Below are positions 43,625 through 56,598 of a stretch of 64,000 bases of DNA, in pieces; position 1 is the stretch's first letter; each line of letters opens with the position of its first letter. The notes under the pieces were generated by a model that saw nothing but the letters and a program-made list of their open reading frames with translations, was not told where the DNA came from and searched no databases. The stretch is taken from positions 777,547-841,546 of the forward strand of contig NW_019154044.1 in NCBI RefSeq assembly GCF_001653235.2. Reading direction: 5' to 3'. The translations under genes and the position numbers were made by a program. The DNA comes from Pochonia chlamydosporia 170. Its lineage: Eukaryota; Ascomycota; Sordariomycetes; Hypocreales; Clavicipitaceae.

Positions 43625-45717
43625 ATGTCAGGGTACTAAATAGATTGCGTTGCAATGCGTCCTGGTACACATACTAGATAGTCTTTTATAGAACTTTCTG
43701 CTCTTGTTTCACTTGAACAATAAGGTTAGTTTGCCGATGTGTAATATTCCCTCACGCTAAGGTTTAAAGGCAGTGGAAGCCCCTTCTACTAGAGGAGCAT
43801 CGTTTCCATATTCGTGTATTTGGGGAATAGAAAGTATCGTAGTGTACTGTGTCTATGGCAACGAGTGTATCATACGTTCCCAAATGTAAATGCGCATCTC
43901 TTGGTCTGTTATTTTAAACGCAAGCAATAGCTAGAACCGCATGAGCTCTTAACGTGTTATCATCGCTCGTACCTTCGAGTTCATGTAAATGATACTTTGC
44001 CTGGACAAGAAAGGTGTCTGGTGCTACTATCAAGACCGATAGCAAATCTTAAGCTTGCTGACTGGCAATGTTGTGGGCAAATTGTCCACCCTACCATAAA
44101 CATATAGCCACAGTAAGAGGAAATAGAGGTCTTCCGCTCATATAACTCGCTCGTGTTATGTGTCTAGTAAATAAAGACTGGTAAAATGGAAACATTAGAT
44201 AGAAGATCTCAAAGTAAAGCTGGATCTATTAGGAATAGGTGAGATGGCGTGTTCTTCGGTCCCAGATGTTGAAATACGCTAGCAGTTTCGGTCATGGGCG
44301 TTGACACCTCGCTCGGTGGTTCGTGGTTGAGATCCTCACCGGCGAGGTGCCCGACAATCAGTGTATTTGTGCACAAAGTCTATACAGTTCGGGAAATCAA
44401 GGTCACCGCTTGCTGGGTGGCATTGAGTGCTTCGACGATGGCAAAGGTCCCAGGTTTGAGTAATGCGACGTTGCTTTAGCTGTCTTGTTGCCGAGGGTAT
44501 TCAGGTCAACATAGCGATCCGTCGCGTGCCCGTTCAATGTTGCGACCGCCGCGGTAGTCTGTCACAGAGAATCTGCTGGCAAAATTGCAGTCATATCCAT
44601 CAGAATACGGGCGTGAAGTTAACGCAAATACATTAAAATGCTACTATGATGATGACTTTATCACAAAGAGTAGGTCACAGACCTTATTCGGGTACCCGTC
44701 TATATGAGAGTTATGTTCGGCTGCATCTGAGGGATGATTTTCTCGATCTTTGGTAACCTCGAAGCTGCAGCTTACTTTACTCTTACTTACATATGTGACA
44801 AGTTACATCTTTCGGGTGCTCTTGCTCAGTTTTGGTGTCAATTATATTACACGTTATGTGCAATTGCAGCCACGTGCACGTGTGCATGTGAGACTAGAAG
44901 CATCGGTGCGCTTACGTGTCTGTTAGTCTTCGCACTCTTAGAGTGGCATAAAGGAGCTAAAGAGATTGTAACCAGACATCTTGATATTAAAGCCTCTGTC
45001 AGGAAGTGAGGTACTTTGCCGCCGTGTCAATATCTCTTTCAATGGATTCAAACACAAGGGTATTAACGGATATAGATAAACTCAACTCGCTTAATAGTGT
45101 GTTATTCTCTTTGCAGCAAAATACTATGTAAGGGGAGTGGAAGAGGTGTTGTTGGAGGTCTGTGTTTTTGTGTGATGGAGAACAGCTCCGGTGGCTGTAC
45201 CGACACACCTACACCTAGCTCCGAATAGAAGTACTGCCTTAAGAGGTACCAGACTAACCTCTGGCTCACCTCTAAACCTCTAATTCCGCTGCTAAGCGGT
45301 AAACTGGCATAATACTTTAGCAATACCGGTAGTGCTACACAATACAGCTGGTAATTTGAGCTCGTTTGTGTGATGAGTGCCGGAGCGTTTTGGGTGTAGT
45401 TGCTACCACTATGTAGACTGATCGGACGAATAACAAATGCCGACCATAGCTTCCCAGAAGAGCCACAGGTACCTAGCAAGTCACCTATCAGAAATCGCAA
45501 CTAGTCTGTCAACCCTGCAAACTTCTAATATGACTAGCCGGCCTGGAATGGCGTCAACGGTAGGGCCTGAAGTAGGCCTGTCCAAAATTTATAAAAGAAC
45601 CTCTACACTTCTCGGTTTTGTGCTGTAATTCTTACCTTTTTGCAAGCAATCTGCTCCCCTCTAAGCTCTATTACTGAGAGATAGAGATTATCTCTTAAAA
45701 GAAATCTTGCGATAGCC
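43625..45717. other. Long gene-poor region
   Basis: About 2.1 kb of AT-rich sequence. A 91-codon frame at 44734-45009 is hydrophobic and Cys-rich but shows no family features. No repeats with long terminal copies were found by eye. Confidence 0.5.
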
Positions 45718-47214
45718 ATGCTGGTTACCTACAAAAATAATAGGGTAGTGCCAGCAGGGATTATTGCAATATGTTTTATTTCAGTGATTTGGCTTATGCG
45801 CCCTGTGGTAGAAAGTGCTAGCACTAGTGTCCGAAAGTCAAGTCATGTTAGCATCACGAGGATACGACCAGGTAAAGCAAGCCTGCCTGGCAGCGTAACC
45901 AAAACATTGCGCCGCTAATAAAAAGCTGTTAGAGGCGAACGACGCACAACCACCCAAACCAGAGGAGGACATCCTCCTTATTATGAAGACTGGCGGAACA
46001 ACTATGTGGAAACGCTTGCTCCCACACCTCACCACATCCTTAGGAAGCGAACGCATTGCCAGCTCTAATGTAGTTATATACTCAGATCAAGACGAGCGAG
46101 TCGGCCCGTTTACAATTATCGATTGCCTTGTCAATATGACAGACAAGGTAAAGAAGTCAACAGAGTTTGACGTCTACCGCGAACAGCTAGAGTTCTCCTC
46201 AAACAACCGCTATGTCGAAGCTGCTGGTATTGACGGTGATGACAGTGGGCCGACTGGTGGTTGGATTATCGACAAATACAAGTTTCTGCCGCTAATAGAC
46301 CACGCAGGTCGCAATTGGCCACAAGCTAAGTGGTATGTTTACATGGAGGACGACACGTATCTCTTTCTCCCTAATCTACGCCAGTATCTTTCCAAGTTTA
46401 ACTGGCGAGAGAACCATTACCTTGGGAGTTTTGCGGCCAAGTCAGATACCGTCTTTGCTCACGGTGGATCTGGCTTTGCGCTTTCACGGGGCGCATGGGA
46501 GTCGTCATTTGGGAAGAATCCTCATATTGTAGAGGACTATTACCAGTACGCAAAAGACCACTGTTGCGGCGACCAGGTTCTCGCTCATGCGTTGAAGACG
46601 CATGGCGTAAAATTTGGAGAGAATGGTGGCGACGAAAAGTTCACCTGGGGTTTCAACCCCGTCGTCCACTGGTCGTTTCCGTTTAGCAGGTACAATTGGT
46701 GCAGTCCTCTCTTATCCTGGCATAAAGCACACGGTCGCGATATTGCTCGGTATTATGACCTGGAGAGGATCTGGGACTTCACTGTAGGTCGCCCCAATAT
46801 CCTGTCGTCTGCCTGAATCTATGCGCTAATACGTTGCAGAAACCACTTTTATACCGTGATTTCTTCCTTAAAATGATTGCCTCTCACATTCAAAAGAAAA
46901 CCGAGTGGTGGAATAACATGGCGAGCACGTATGAGATCTCCTCTTCGAACAAAGAACGGCCACCAGCCCCAGACAAAGCTAGCACGTATGATCTCCAGCT
47001 TTGGAAGAAAGCCTGGGAGTCTGTTGAGTCTTGTGAGTCAGCTTGCAGTGGCTGGATAGACTGTACTATGTGGACGTATGTTGAGGACTTGTGTAAGATG
47101 GATGATAAGGTGGTTATGGGCCAAGGCTATGCGCCTTCTATGCATCAACGCAAAACATCTTTAAAGCACACTAGCGGGTGGTTACTAGAAAGATTGGAAA
47201 ACTGGAGATGCTGA
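45718..47214 (+). CDS. GT31-like type II membrane glycosyltransferase
   Basis: A Golgi-type glycosyltransferase of the beta-1,3-galactosyltransferase / fringe-like group. Three exons, 45718-45871, 45933-46783 and 46840-47214, give 460 codons (459 aa), all junctions in frame. Residues about 11-26 (VVPAGIIAICFISVIWLM) are a single membrane anchor near the N-terminus. The lumenal domain begins ILLIMKTGGTTMWKRLLPHL; the metal-binding DxD motif is WYVYMEDDTYLFLPNLRQYL; then FAHGGSGFALSRGAWE, CCGDQVLAHALKTHGVKFG and FNPVVHWSFPFSRYNWC are typical. The C-terminal exon is Cys-rich (ESCESACSGWIDCTMWTYVE), like a PAN/apple-type module. It is followed by a GT2 gene on the same strand, so the two may act on one glycan. 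Confidence 0.88.
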
Positions 47215-48067
47215 GAGAATAGACTAATACAGTTAGGTAAGAACTCTAACGAGCAACCTCTCTGGGAGGCATTTCATATTACGTTCATAACGCAGTATAG
47301 TGTACTAATTTGGGTTCGGAATGCCCTGCAATTGTGCAGCCTTAGCTGTCTGGATAGTTGCGGTCTTTTAAATAAATACTCTTGACTGATAAGACTCTTC
47401 CGAAGTATACTAACGTACTAGCATGGCAGGCTCCGTTAGATATGCCCAATAGGTTTAATAAAGTAGGCTTGGGCACCCGCCTTAATTACGCCAGATGTTC
47501 TGCGACCGTCTTTGCCGTTTGAACGCGGCTATAAATGGCAAAGTGATTATAGCTATAGGAGCTCCGTTTCACCACACCTTTACATATTTTACCTGTAGAT
47601 ACGCGTAGGAGCACAGCTTTTCACCAGTTGCGCATCGTGACAGTGCTTTATACTTTGAGCGCTAGCCATAACACTGTAAAAAGTTTGTCAGGCGGCGGCG
47701 GCGGATACAAACCCCAGTGCCACTTCTTTCGTTGTACTGCACTTACAAGTCCGGCTTAAATTTGTTACGCACAGAGGCTTGCCTTGTTGCAAAATGCCGC
47801 AGTGCCTGATGTATTGTTTGAGACATTGCATCCTAGAGGAATCGCATATTAGTCGATTAGGTGGATTCGGTTAGTAGTTATGTATGGGCTCCGGTGGCCA
47901 CAGCTGCACATAGCTCTATAAACTCTCGGTTCTCGCTTATATACATTGATAACTGAATAGTGGATATAAAATATTTCCTCCAGATTAGGGAACCTTTAAA
48001 TTGAGCCTGAAATTATGCCCCAAGTTGCAAACTTCTCGCTTCTTACCAGAGTCGTTTTGTAATCACC
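47215..48067. other. Intergenic region with GCG repeat
   Basis: 853 bases between the two glycosyltransferase genes; no gene seen. A short GGC trinucleotide run lies at about 47691-47703. Confidence 0.5.
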
Positions 48068-50007
48068 ATGGAAAGGTACCGCCAGAAGGGCCTTAGCTGG
48101 GCCACTTCCAACCCGCCGCACTTGTCCACCCTCAGGATGACATTTAACGTTATTGGCTGTGTCCTATCATTTCCAGCTTACTGGTTAACTACCGTCCACT
48201 GTCGATGGCCTATAACTGTCGACCTTGTCGTTACGATTGGGTTGGCAGAACTGGCCCGCTACGTCAACGAGGGGCGGCGCATGGCCTATTACGACGCAGA
48301 TCTGAAGCCCTCGGCCAAGAGAAAGAAGGATGATTTGGAGAAAGCAATGTTACAAATATCCTCACAGATGCCAAGGTTAGACTGCATGGCTGCAGTGGTT
48401 GGCTGGCGCGAGGACCCGGCACTGTTCACGAGGGCGCTTGAGAGCTACAAGCGAGCTAAGGGTTGTATTTTCCTGCTGGTCGGTGTCGATGGCGACGAGG
48501 CCGAGGACGAAGATATGGTTACTGTTTTCAACAGAGTAAGAATTTCGCCTACTGCCGGCTTCTAAATACAACTAACACGGTACATAATCCAGGTCTATCC
48601 GCGTGAGTCAGCCGTCATTCATGTCCCAGAACCGCTGGGTGAGGTGGCACAGGCTGTCCGGTTAAGAGAAGTTGCTAGATGGCAAAACAGTGGCAACAGA
48701 GTTAATGAGGCTGAATGTGACCAAGTGGCTATAGAGCACTGTCTTCAAGTTGCCCGTAAGCTGCTTTCTGAAAATGATATACGACTTCGTGGACCTGGCG
48801 CTATCAGTCAGCTATGCCTCCGCCAGCAACATATGCATAAAAAGGGCATTATGTTTACATCCTTTATCTTCTCTCTTATCATTGCCGAAACCTTGGACGT
48901 TGAGTTCCTCTGGAGCTCCGACTCGGACACGCTGGTTCAGGAGGATTCTCTCAGCAGGACCGTCGACGCTATAGCAGCTGATCCGACAATCGGTGGTGCA
49001 AGCTCGGGGCTGAATCTGCATAACAGCGATGAAACAGCCGTAACGCAGCTAGCGGATACGGTATACTGGGGAGAGCTGTACCTCACGAGATCATTTTCAG
49101 CGGCGTCTGCGACGAGTGACTGTCAGAGCGGCCCCAGTTCCATATTTCGTGTCGTTACATTGGGTCCGATAATAATGCCGTGGTATAGGCAGACGATATT
49201 TGGAAAGAGAATGGTAAGCAGTCTTGGCCAAGAAGTATCAAGTATACAGTTTTGCAGTACGCTGCATGCTTAAGTGCCTGTGGCTAACAACTAGTTAAGA
49301 TCATCAACGAGGATCGCCATCTGACGACAAATCTCCTCACTCGTGGTTGGGGTGTGGTTTTTGCATCTGATGTTCTAACAGCAACAGATACTCCGACTAC
49401 TCTTAGCCGCTGGCTACGCCAACAGGTTCGATGGGCTCGCGCAACACACATCGAAGCCCTCCTCCAGCCTCGTGTTTACATGGTCAACCACCCTCTCCTA
49501 TTCTTTGCAATGTGCAGACGAGAGCTTGGCCCCGCTATCGCAGCTGTTGCCACTCTTTACTACTTTGTCACTTCAAGGCAATTTATGTACCTCTCAGCAT
49601 TTGATGTCATGTTGCGATTCGTTGTGTCTTTTGCGTACAATGTCTTGCGTAACCCACATCGGCTTAGTCGCAGGTCACTAAAATGGGTGCTCCCAGGGAT
49701 ATTCTTCTATTACGTGCCCTTACCGGCAATACACGTGTGGAGTTTGTTTACGTTGACGGCCGATGGCTGGGGCACAAGTATGAGATCAAATAGTGAGAGA
49801 GTGAAGAAAGACAGCGCGAGGAGAGCCTGGTTTGAGACTGGCTTCTTTGTGGTATGGATGGGAGTTATTGCTGGATCAGTCGCCAGGTGGCTACTTGCAC
49901 ATGTCTTTGTGCTACAGAACATGTGGGATTTCGTCTTCTTCACTTTGAGTATATCGTTTGGTTCAATTTTAGCCTGGAGGATAACTGTCTTTAACGGCAG
50001 CAAGTAA
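48068..50007 (+). CDS. Processive GT2 glycosyltransferase (hyaluronan/chitin/cellulose-synthase type)
   Basis: A polytopic membrane polysaccharide synthase-like enzyme using a nucleotide sugar. Exons 48068-48535, 48593-49213 and 49300-50007 give 599 codons (598 aa). Two N-terminal membrane helices (about 25-60) precede the cytosolic GT-A domain. The D, DxD, ED and QxxRW signature is complete: LLVGVDGDEAED, FLWSSDSDTLVQEDS, IINEDRHLTTNLLTRG and WLRQQVRWARATH. At least four C-terminal hydrophobic segments follow (LGPAIAAVATLYYFV, WVLPGIFFYYVPLPA and others). It resembles fungal single-copy GT2 and Cps1-type proteins, but the product is unknown. It lies downstream of the GT31-like gene in the same direction. 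No break was seen. Confidence 0.9.
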
Positions 50008-50120
50008 CAAGAGATTATAGGCATTAGCGATGATAGACTACAGCTAGAAGCGCCGTCACTTCTCATGTGCCTGTCCAGGTATAACCACCGAATTACCATG
50101 CGCTAGACCAAACGCTGTCG

Positions 50121-51032
50121 CTAATAAATTGACGGTGTAGTATTGCTCGACGTTGCCGCTGCTTGCCATCCCACCTTGGACACGATAAACTCGATGATGT
50201 CGTCAATTTCATCTGGGATTTTGTACCAATGGCCTTCGCCTTCATATCGTTTCCACATCACTGTATAACCCGCGTTCTGCACGGCATTTGCCGCTGCAAG
50301 TCCCAGCTTGATGGGAACTTTATTGTCGTTACTTCCATGCCCAAGAAAGACTGGTGTCCGGGACGCTGTTAAACTCTGCATTGGGTTATCAAGAGGCTGT
50401 AAGGAAAGTAGGTCTCTTTGGAAGGTCTGAGCCTTAACACTTTTGTCTTGCATTTCTGTTTCCTCGGGATCGTAAAATGGATTGTCTTCATCAATGTCCT
50501 CGTCTGAAATAGCGATTTCAAGAGCTGATTGATATGTAAGATAGCCGCACATGCCGATGTAACCGCCTATAGACTGCTTCAGGCTTAGCAAGATTGCAAG
50601 GGACATGGCACAACCTTGGCTCAGACCACCGATAATCAGGTTCTGTGGGGGCACTTTTTTTAACTCGTTGGCCAAAATGTCCATGATTTCTTGTGCGGAT
50701 TCGGCCAAGCCCTGCAGTTGTCTTTCTTGACGGTATGAGGGATCTTCAAGGCGCGCAATATCGAACCATTGTGTCAGAACGGATCTTCCAAAAGCGCTAG
50801 ACCGCCTACGCTTGGAAGTTGGGAAAACAAACCGGGCCCCAGGGAATAGCGCTGTGAGTTTGTGCCCCGACGATGAAACGCCAGTCTGCAAGAGCTCGGC
50901 CCCAAACTTTTCCCCATTAGAACCAAGACCGTGTAGTAGGATGAGGGTGTAAGTATGCGGTGCTGTTGGATTGACGATAAAAATTGGCTCGCCAGGGCCA
51001 GGAAGGCATGACGATTGCTGAGGTTGCGACAT
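50121..51032 (-). CDS. Acyl-protein-thioesterase / phospholipase-carboxylesterase-like hydrolase
   Basis: An alpha/beta hydrolase of the APT1/lysophospholipase group that cleaves thioesters or short esters. One exon, 303 aa from the ATG at 51032 (MSQPQQSSCLPGPGEP); the frame extends eight codons upstream without support. The oxyanion region is LILLHGLGSNGEKFG, the nucleophile elbow GGLSQGCAMSLAI (GxSxG), the catalytic Asp lies in FLGHGSNDNKVPIKLG and the His in YEGEGHWYKIPDEIDDI. The protein is about 70 residues longer than classical APT1, owing to an acidic insert (SDEDIDEDNPFYDPEETE) before the Asp. It is probably cytosolic. It is convergent with the GT2 gene. Confidence 0.92.
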   Translation of the reverse strand: MSQPQQSSCLPGPGEPIFIVNPTAPHTYTLILLHGLGSNGEKFGAELLQTGVSSSGHKLTALFPGARFVFPTSKRRRSSAFGRSVLTQWFDIARLEDPSYRQERQLQGLAESAQEIMDILANELKKVPPQNLIIGGLSQGCAMSLAILLSLKQSIGGYIGMCGYLTYQSALEIAISDEDIDEDNPFYDPEETEMQDKSVKAQTFQRDLLSLQPLDNPMQSLTASRTPVFLGHGSNDNKVPIKLGLAAANAVQNAGYTVMWKRYEGEGHWYKIPDEIDDIIEFIVSKVGWQAAATSSNTTPSIY

Positions 51033-51719
51033 TCCACGTGTAAAGAGTATTCGCAATGTTCAGAGAGGAACCGGAAAGTATCTAGAGCCTGGCTCAAGAA
51101 TTTTGGAATTCAGATGTCTGGTGGCCTAGCCCTTGCATGTAGGTTGGGCGTGATAAGATTGAAGACGCGAGAACTAGGACCAGATTACAACCCATATTGC
51201 CTGCCTTAGCGGGTGTCTCAGCCTGTGAGTCACGATCAATACACCAGTTGACCCAACAGCCAAGAGCCCGCTGCCTTCTGCCACCGACGATCCTAGCCCA
51301 GGTACAAATCGAGCGAGAGGCTGCTGTGGACATGGCACGGGGAGCTTTGGGTTATGCTCTGGATGCGAATGCAAGCCACAGTAAGTGATCTAGATGTCCG
51401 CGGGCGGCCTTTACAATCAAAGGTCGCAGAACTTTAACTTGACATATCTGCGCGTTGGTCTACACCGGTTGGGTCTTCAAAGTGCACCGCATAGCAGGTC
51501 GCCCTAGGAGAAACAATCCACACCCAGCAATTTTCTTGGAACTACGTCCATTATCGAAACAGTTCAACTTGAGATAAGGTGTATTTTTATGTCCTTACTT
51601 TGCCTTATTAGACGCACAGCGACGGAATTTCTACCAGCACGTGTGCATTGGAATATCAATTCTATTAAACCGCGTGGATAGATAAGTAAGCTAACCACAT
51701 CGACGGTTCCTTTAGACCG
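51033..51719. other. Intergenic region, no gene seen
   Basis: About 690 bases between the thioesterase-like start and the permease stop; only short frames without features. Confidence 0.5.
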
Positions 51720-53679
51720 CTAGCATAATATTTTATAAATTCTCTTCCACCTCGGCCACCTGGCTCGATGTTGTTTTTCTTGGGCCTCCAAAAGAAGAAC
51801 GTTATAGTTTTGACGCCCTGTATCAAGATCAACACGACCAGAGCGGACGTACCTCGTCCTGTGAACCGTCTTGTGGACGACATAAAATACCAGAATCAAC
51901 ACACCTCCAAAGAGTTTGAGTATGGCGTTTCTTGCCAGCTCCGAGGAGGACATTGTCGTATGACCAATTGGTACTGTTGCAACCCAGATCTGAATAACCA
52001 CTGTAGTGGCATTGAGGCCAAGTCCCAAGTACGAACCAGCCACACCAAGATGAGAGCGGTATGGGAGTTCATTAAGACCTCGTTGTTGTGATAGCCAGGC
52101 GCGCCGGAATCGGATGTGACAGAGGCATATGGTACCCCAAGTAAATACGCTTGACAAGGCCCCAATACCTACTAACCATTCCAATATTTTGTCTCTTTCC
52201 GTCAGATCAGAGAGGTAGGCAAGGAGCCCAAAAACGGCCGCAACGAATATTGCCACAAGCGGCCGACCCCGTCGATCTATGTAGGCCAGTATTCTAGGGC
52301 CTTGTTTGAGTGCACCCAGAGCCGCGAGTGTCCTAGACGAACCAAACACTGCCGAATTTCCGACAGATAAAACGGAAATCAAGATTACCGCGTTTATGAT
52401 CGAAGGGAACACCTGCAGGCCCGCTTCCTGAAAGGCAATAACTAATGGAGAAGAATTTGCATCTGCATTGTTTGTTCCTGTCGAAAGCCTTGGGTCATTG
52501 TATCTCACAACCAACCCAATAAGCAAAACAATGCTAAGATAGAAGAGGCATATTCTCCAAAAGACTTGCTTTATCGCCATTGGGAGGGATTTTCTGGGGT
52601 TGGCTGTCTCGGCCGCCGCTAGCCCTATGAGTTCAGTACCGCTAAATGCAAACATGGCACTTAGTAAAACACTGCAGAAACCCTTAAAGCCATTGTTAAA
52701 GGCTCCAGGGTTTCTCCAGTATTCAAATCCGATGTACCCTTGCTCAGGAGTCCCTGCACAGTTGAGAATAATGCCAAATAAACTACCCGTAGGTTAGCAG
52801 AGGCGTCGTCAGTTCGCATTCGAGATCAAATCGGATGGAAATACTTACATGAAACCAATTACAGCAGTGATCTTGACCACCGCAAAGATGAACTCCGCTT
52901 CGCCATATCCTTTTACCCCGAGCATATTAATAGATATAATAAACGCAACAAATACCGTCACAAATATTGCTCGCGGTAAAGACGTATTCCAGTATGCGAT
53001 GACCTCGGAAGCAGCCACAACCTCAACTGGAAATGAAATAAGCCACTGCAAGGCATAACTGAAACCAACTTCTTTAGCATGATAGAGCAACATTCGTGTA
53101 TGGAGAACTTACTTCCAACCAAGTGCAAAGCCCCACGAAGGATCTAGGAAGCGGGTTGCCCAAGAGGAGAATGATCCGGCAATGGGAAATACAACGGCCA
53201 ACTCGCCCAAAGCCTGGCAGGTACAGTACATTGTGACTCCCGCGACGAGAAACGCCAAAAACAACGATGCCGGACCACTCGTCGCTAATGACGCTCCACT
53301 CATTACAAAGAGGCCGGTTCCTGGAATCGTCAGGTGTGAGAGGTTAAGTCGATTTGATGAAGTAACCATGAGTCGAAGGAAACGTACCTATAGATCCGCT
53401 TATCGCGATCATTTGCAAGTGTCGGCCTTTTAGGCGCCTTGCTAGACCGGACTGGGCTATTTCTAGCTCGGCAAAGTGACCACCGTAGTCGTGGTGAGAA
53501 TGTGTTCGAGAGTTTGCAGGGCTAAGGTGGTGTTCCGGAAAGAATCTGTCGCCGTCATTGCGTTTGAAGTCATCCAGAAATCGTAATAGGCGCCGTGGTT
53601 TGTTTGAATACGTCCTATGATCACCCAAGATGGGGTAATCGCCCATCTCGACCACCTCCATAGATGAGCCTTGGTTCAT
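51720..53679 (-). CDS. Amino-acid permease (APC superfamily, yeast AAT/YAT type)
   Basis: A plasma-membrane proton-coupled amino-acid importer with about 12 helices. Exons 53679-53388, 53320-53113, 53058-52849 and 52782-51720 total 591 codons (590 aa). The start is taken at MNQGSSMEVVEMGDYPIL; two in-frame ATGs upstream (53730, 53802) remain possible. Helix 1 is GRHLQMIAISGSIGTGLFVM, split by intron 1, the substrate-binding signature of the family, followed by GPASLFLAFLVAGVTMY. Then GELAVVFPIAGSFSSWATRF, GWNYALQWLISFPVEVVAAS across intron 2, and FSGTELIGLAAAETANPRKS are all characteristic. The C-terminal tail is basic. It appears intact. Confidence 0.93.
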
Positions 53680-54726
53680 ACTAAGAGGGGGGCTTGGACT
53701 CTTGTGAAGCCCCGAAAGGAGTTGCGGCATGTTCGTGCGACATGCGGCCGTAGCCTGCTCGGTGCCCCGGTGATGCGTCTTCTTCTTCTTCCACCGTATC
53801 ACCGTACAAGGGCAACCTCCATGTTCGTGCCAATAGCCTCAAGGTACAGTGTTTGCCAGAGTTTGTTCGAGACGAAGCAAGAAAACTTGATTTACGTAAG
53901 GAATAAGCGGGCTTGGCAACCCAATCAAGCCGGTTGAATTTGGAACGCAGGGCTCGCTTTGTTTTCCACCCTGGTCTTCTCGAAGTCCACAGAAGAAAGG
54001 AACATTCGAACAATCCATTGTGGACCAACAATGGGGCCAACCGGAGTTCAATTGGTGGTTTGATCATAAGAGCGGCATTGCCGCTTCCAAATTTGGACAG
54101 GTGTGGCACATCTGCATACTTTTCAGGTAAAGCTTTCGGGCCACATTCACACGAAACGGTTGCGAGCCCCTTGTAACATGTTATACTCGTGGCGCAAGGG
54201 CCAGAGGCATTTTGAGGCTTTTGAGGGATTCGTCGAGTCTTCCAGGACGGCTCCACCACCCAGTCGCGTCGGAACAATTGCTACGACTAAACACTTTGTC
54301 GAGGTTGTATTGTGAACTCAAAGCGCCTGAAAGGACCAAATCTTTGTCAAACACACTGCGAATGTTAACAATGCTAGCGATCTTGTAGTGAACATATCAC
54401 AAGTGGTCTATATAAATTCTAAACACTTGGCATTTGGGTGCTCTCGGGTAGCTTCCCGTCTTGAGAACCAAATAAGGACGAAATCCAGCAAGAAGGACTG
54501 AGTGTATGTGACCTCTAGATGAGACGAATATAAGATACATGTCTTCTCATCAGCAGTTATAGGAGCTGCTATCGTTTTTCAAATTTAGATCAGAAAGACG
54601 GGTCAAAAAATCGTCGATTTGTCCCAAGCCCTGTTGTGGCATAAGTATAAAGTTTGATAGCTTATAATAAAAAAAGACAAATATCTTAAACCACAACAAG
54701 ACGTTCTAAACAGCTTATTGAGTAGC
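53680..54726. other. Intergenic region, no gene seen
   Basis: About 1 kb separating the permease start and the laccase stop. A frame of 198 codons on the minus strand (53681-54277) overlaps the permease leader region but shows no family features. Confidence 0.45.
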
Positions 54727-56598
54727 CTATTGCAACTCGTGAAAATGCAAAACGCGTGGAGCATGGCTACTATTTCCATATACATCTCCCCCATAGGTCA
54801 AATATCCCTGAACGTCTGGCTGCCCGACCCGAAGTATATCACTTGCGTTCCCATGCACCCATACTGTTTGCATGCCTCCGATCATGTGTTGTAGGAAGTG
54901 GCAATGTACCATCCATACGCCGGGTTGGTCAATACGTAGCCTCCATGCCCTCCATCCACTCTTCGCTCCAGGGTCCGTCGTCTCGTTGTACCGGTAGAGC
55001 ATCGTCGTGTCCCTTCGTACAGGTACTGTGCCCGCAAGTTGCTTTTCAGCAGTGGCGGGACTCCAGGCACCGTCTCCGCCGCCAATATCCCAATAGTGAG
55101 ACCCGTGGGCGTGCCAGGGATGGATGTCTAGCGAACCATTTGAGGTTCCATTGTAATCAACAGATCCTAGATTCTGGAAAACGATCTCAATAACCTCCCC
55201 TATCTTTGCCGGGTAAGTTCTCGTGCTGGGATCTAAACCTCCATTAAGCAAGGATGCGTTGTAGTTAGGCAGATATTGGGTCTGATTTCTGTACAACGCT
55301 ACTAAGTATGGTTCGAATGGCGTTGTATGCGGGAGAGGGTCTGCAGCGTCTTCCGTCCACGTATTGTTATTAAGGGTCCATAGTTGGTACCCTCTCTTGA
55401 CCTGTTGAACGTTGATAATGACGCGACGGGTTACTTCATTAGCTTGCGGAAAATTACCATCGTCTCTAAGTGGCGTCAAGGCATAATCGAGATATCCATT
55501 GATTGTTGGCGGCAAGTTTACTGGGCTCGTTGTCGGATTCCTGGCGAGCGATAAGCGGTCTTCAAACATTGCATCGGGTCCGCACGAATTCTTGTATCGC
55601 AAAACTGCGTAGCTGGTGATGTTCGTATCTTCCCGTCTCTCGACTTGCATGTAGTAGTCTAGCTTCCGCAATTGCCGTAACTCGTCGCATGTCTTGCTCT
55701 TAAACAGCACATCATACCGCTGACCGGAGCCTATTTGCACGACGTGTACCCTAGAAGGCTTTGTATAATCTCCATCTGCTGCAATGATATCAAGCTCTGT
55801 ATGGTTCTCGAAGCCAAACATCGCAAGAGAAGTAGACGTCGCAGCTACGCACCGAAAACGATACGTCATGCCTGGTTCGACCTCGATCACATCTAGGGAT
55901 GCAGATGAAGAGTTGGTAATGCCGTAGTCGCTTATTCCCTTACCATTGACCAACCACGTATTTGGGTTACCAGCCGACTTAACCGGTGTAGATTCCAAAC
56001 CAGTTAGAATTTCTTGGTCTGTTTTGTTGAAGAGCTCCTGTAATAAGATGACTCTTTCGCCGTCTACTTTGTACGGCGCAGTTATAGGATCGATAATAAT
56101 CAGTGGTCCTGCCGCTGTACTGGCCTGGAATCCAACGTGAGAGTGGTACATATAAGTCCCAGCTGTGCCATTGGGACTCTTTAGCTCGTAGTCGAAAAAG
56201 TGGTTGGGGGGAATTGGCCATTGACTGGCTTGTGGCGTGCCATCCGAAAATGGATAGGCACCTTGCGTTAGGCCGTGCCAGTGCTGTTGCTGTGATCAGT
56301 CCTATTCAAAGACATGAAAAAGCACTTCATAATAACTTACCATCGTAAGATTGTCATCCTCAATATTATTGTACACACGGATCCAGAAAACTACATTCTC
56401 CGGGATCTGGAGGGCTGGCCCAGGGATGGAACCATTAACCAAAGTTGCAAATTTGGTTATGCCCCCAATAGTGATATTTTGACGAGTTACATTGAGAACT
56501 GCGTCTGGTATGAACGAGTCGTCATGATTGTGATGTTGGACACTGGCAGACGACAAACTAACACACCAAAGAGCTAAAATAATTTTAAAACAGAGCAT
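54727..56598 (-). CDS. Secreted multicopper oxidase (laccase type)
   Basis: A blue copper oxidase that couples one-electron oxidation of phenols or related compounds to O2 reduction, outside the cell. Exons 56598-56341 and 56283-54727 give 605 codons (604 aa). Residues 1-18 (MLCFKIILALWCVSLSSA) are a signal peptide. The four copper motifs are present: HWHG at the start of exon 2, YMYHSHVGFQ, DIHPWHAHGSHYW and WMVHCHFLQHMIGGMQT, with Cys and the axial Met position both visible. Many N-x-S/T sites (for example NVTRQNITIG, NNNTW) agree with secretion. Both exons are in frame and there is no sign of decay. Whether the substrate is phenolic, ascorbate or a pigment precursor cannot be told from sequence. 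Confidence 0.94.

Noticed and set aside
44734..45009. 91-codon hydrophobic frame
   Set aside because: No family features, no splice partners, AT-rich surroundings; length is within chance.
53681..54277. 198-codon minus-strand frame upstream of the permease
   Set aside because: It begins outside any homology, overlaps the permease leader in another frame, and shows no domain.
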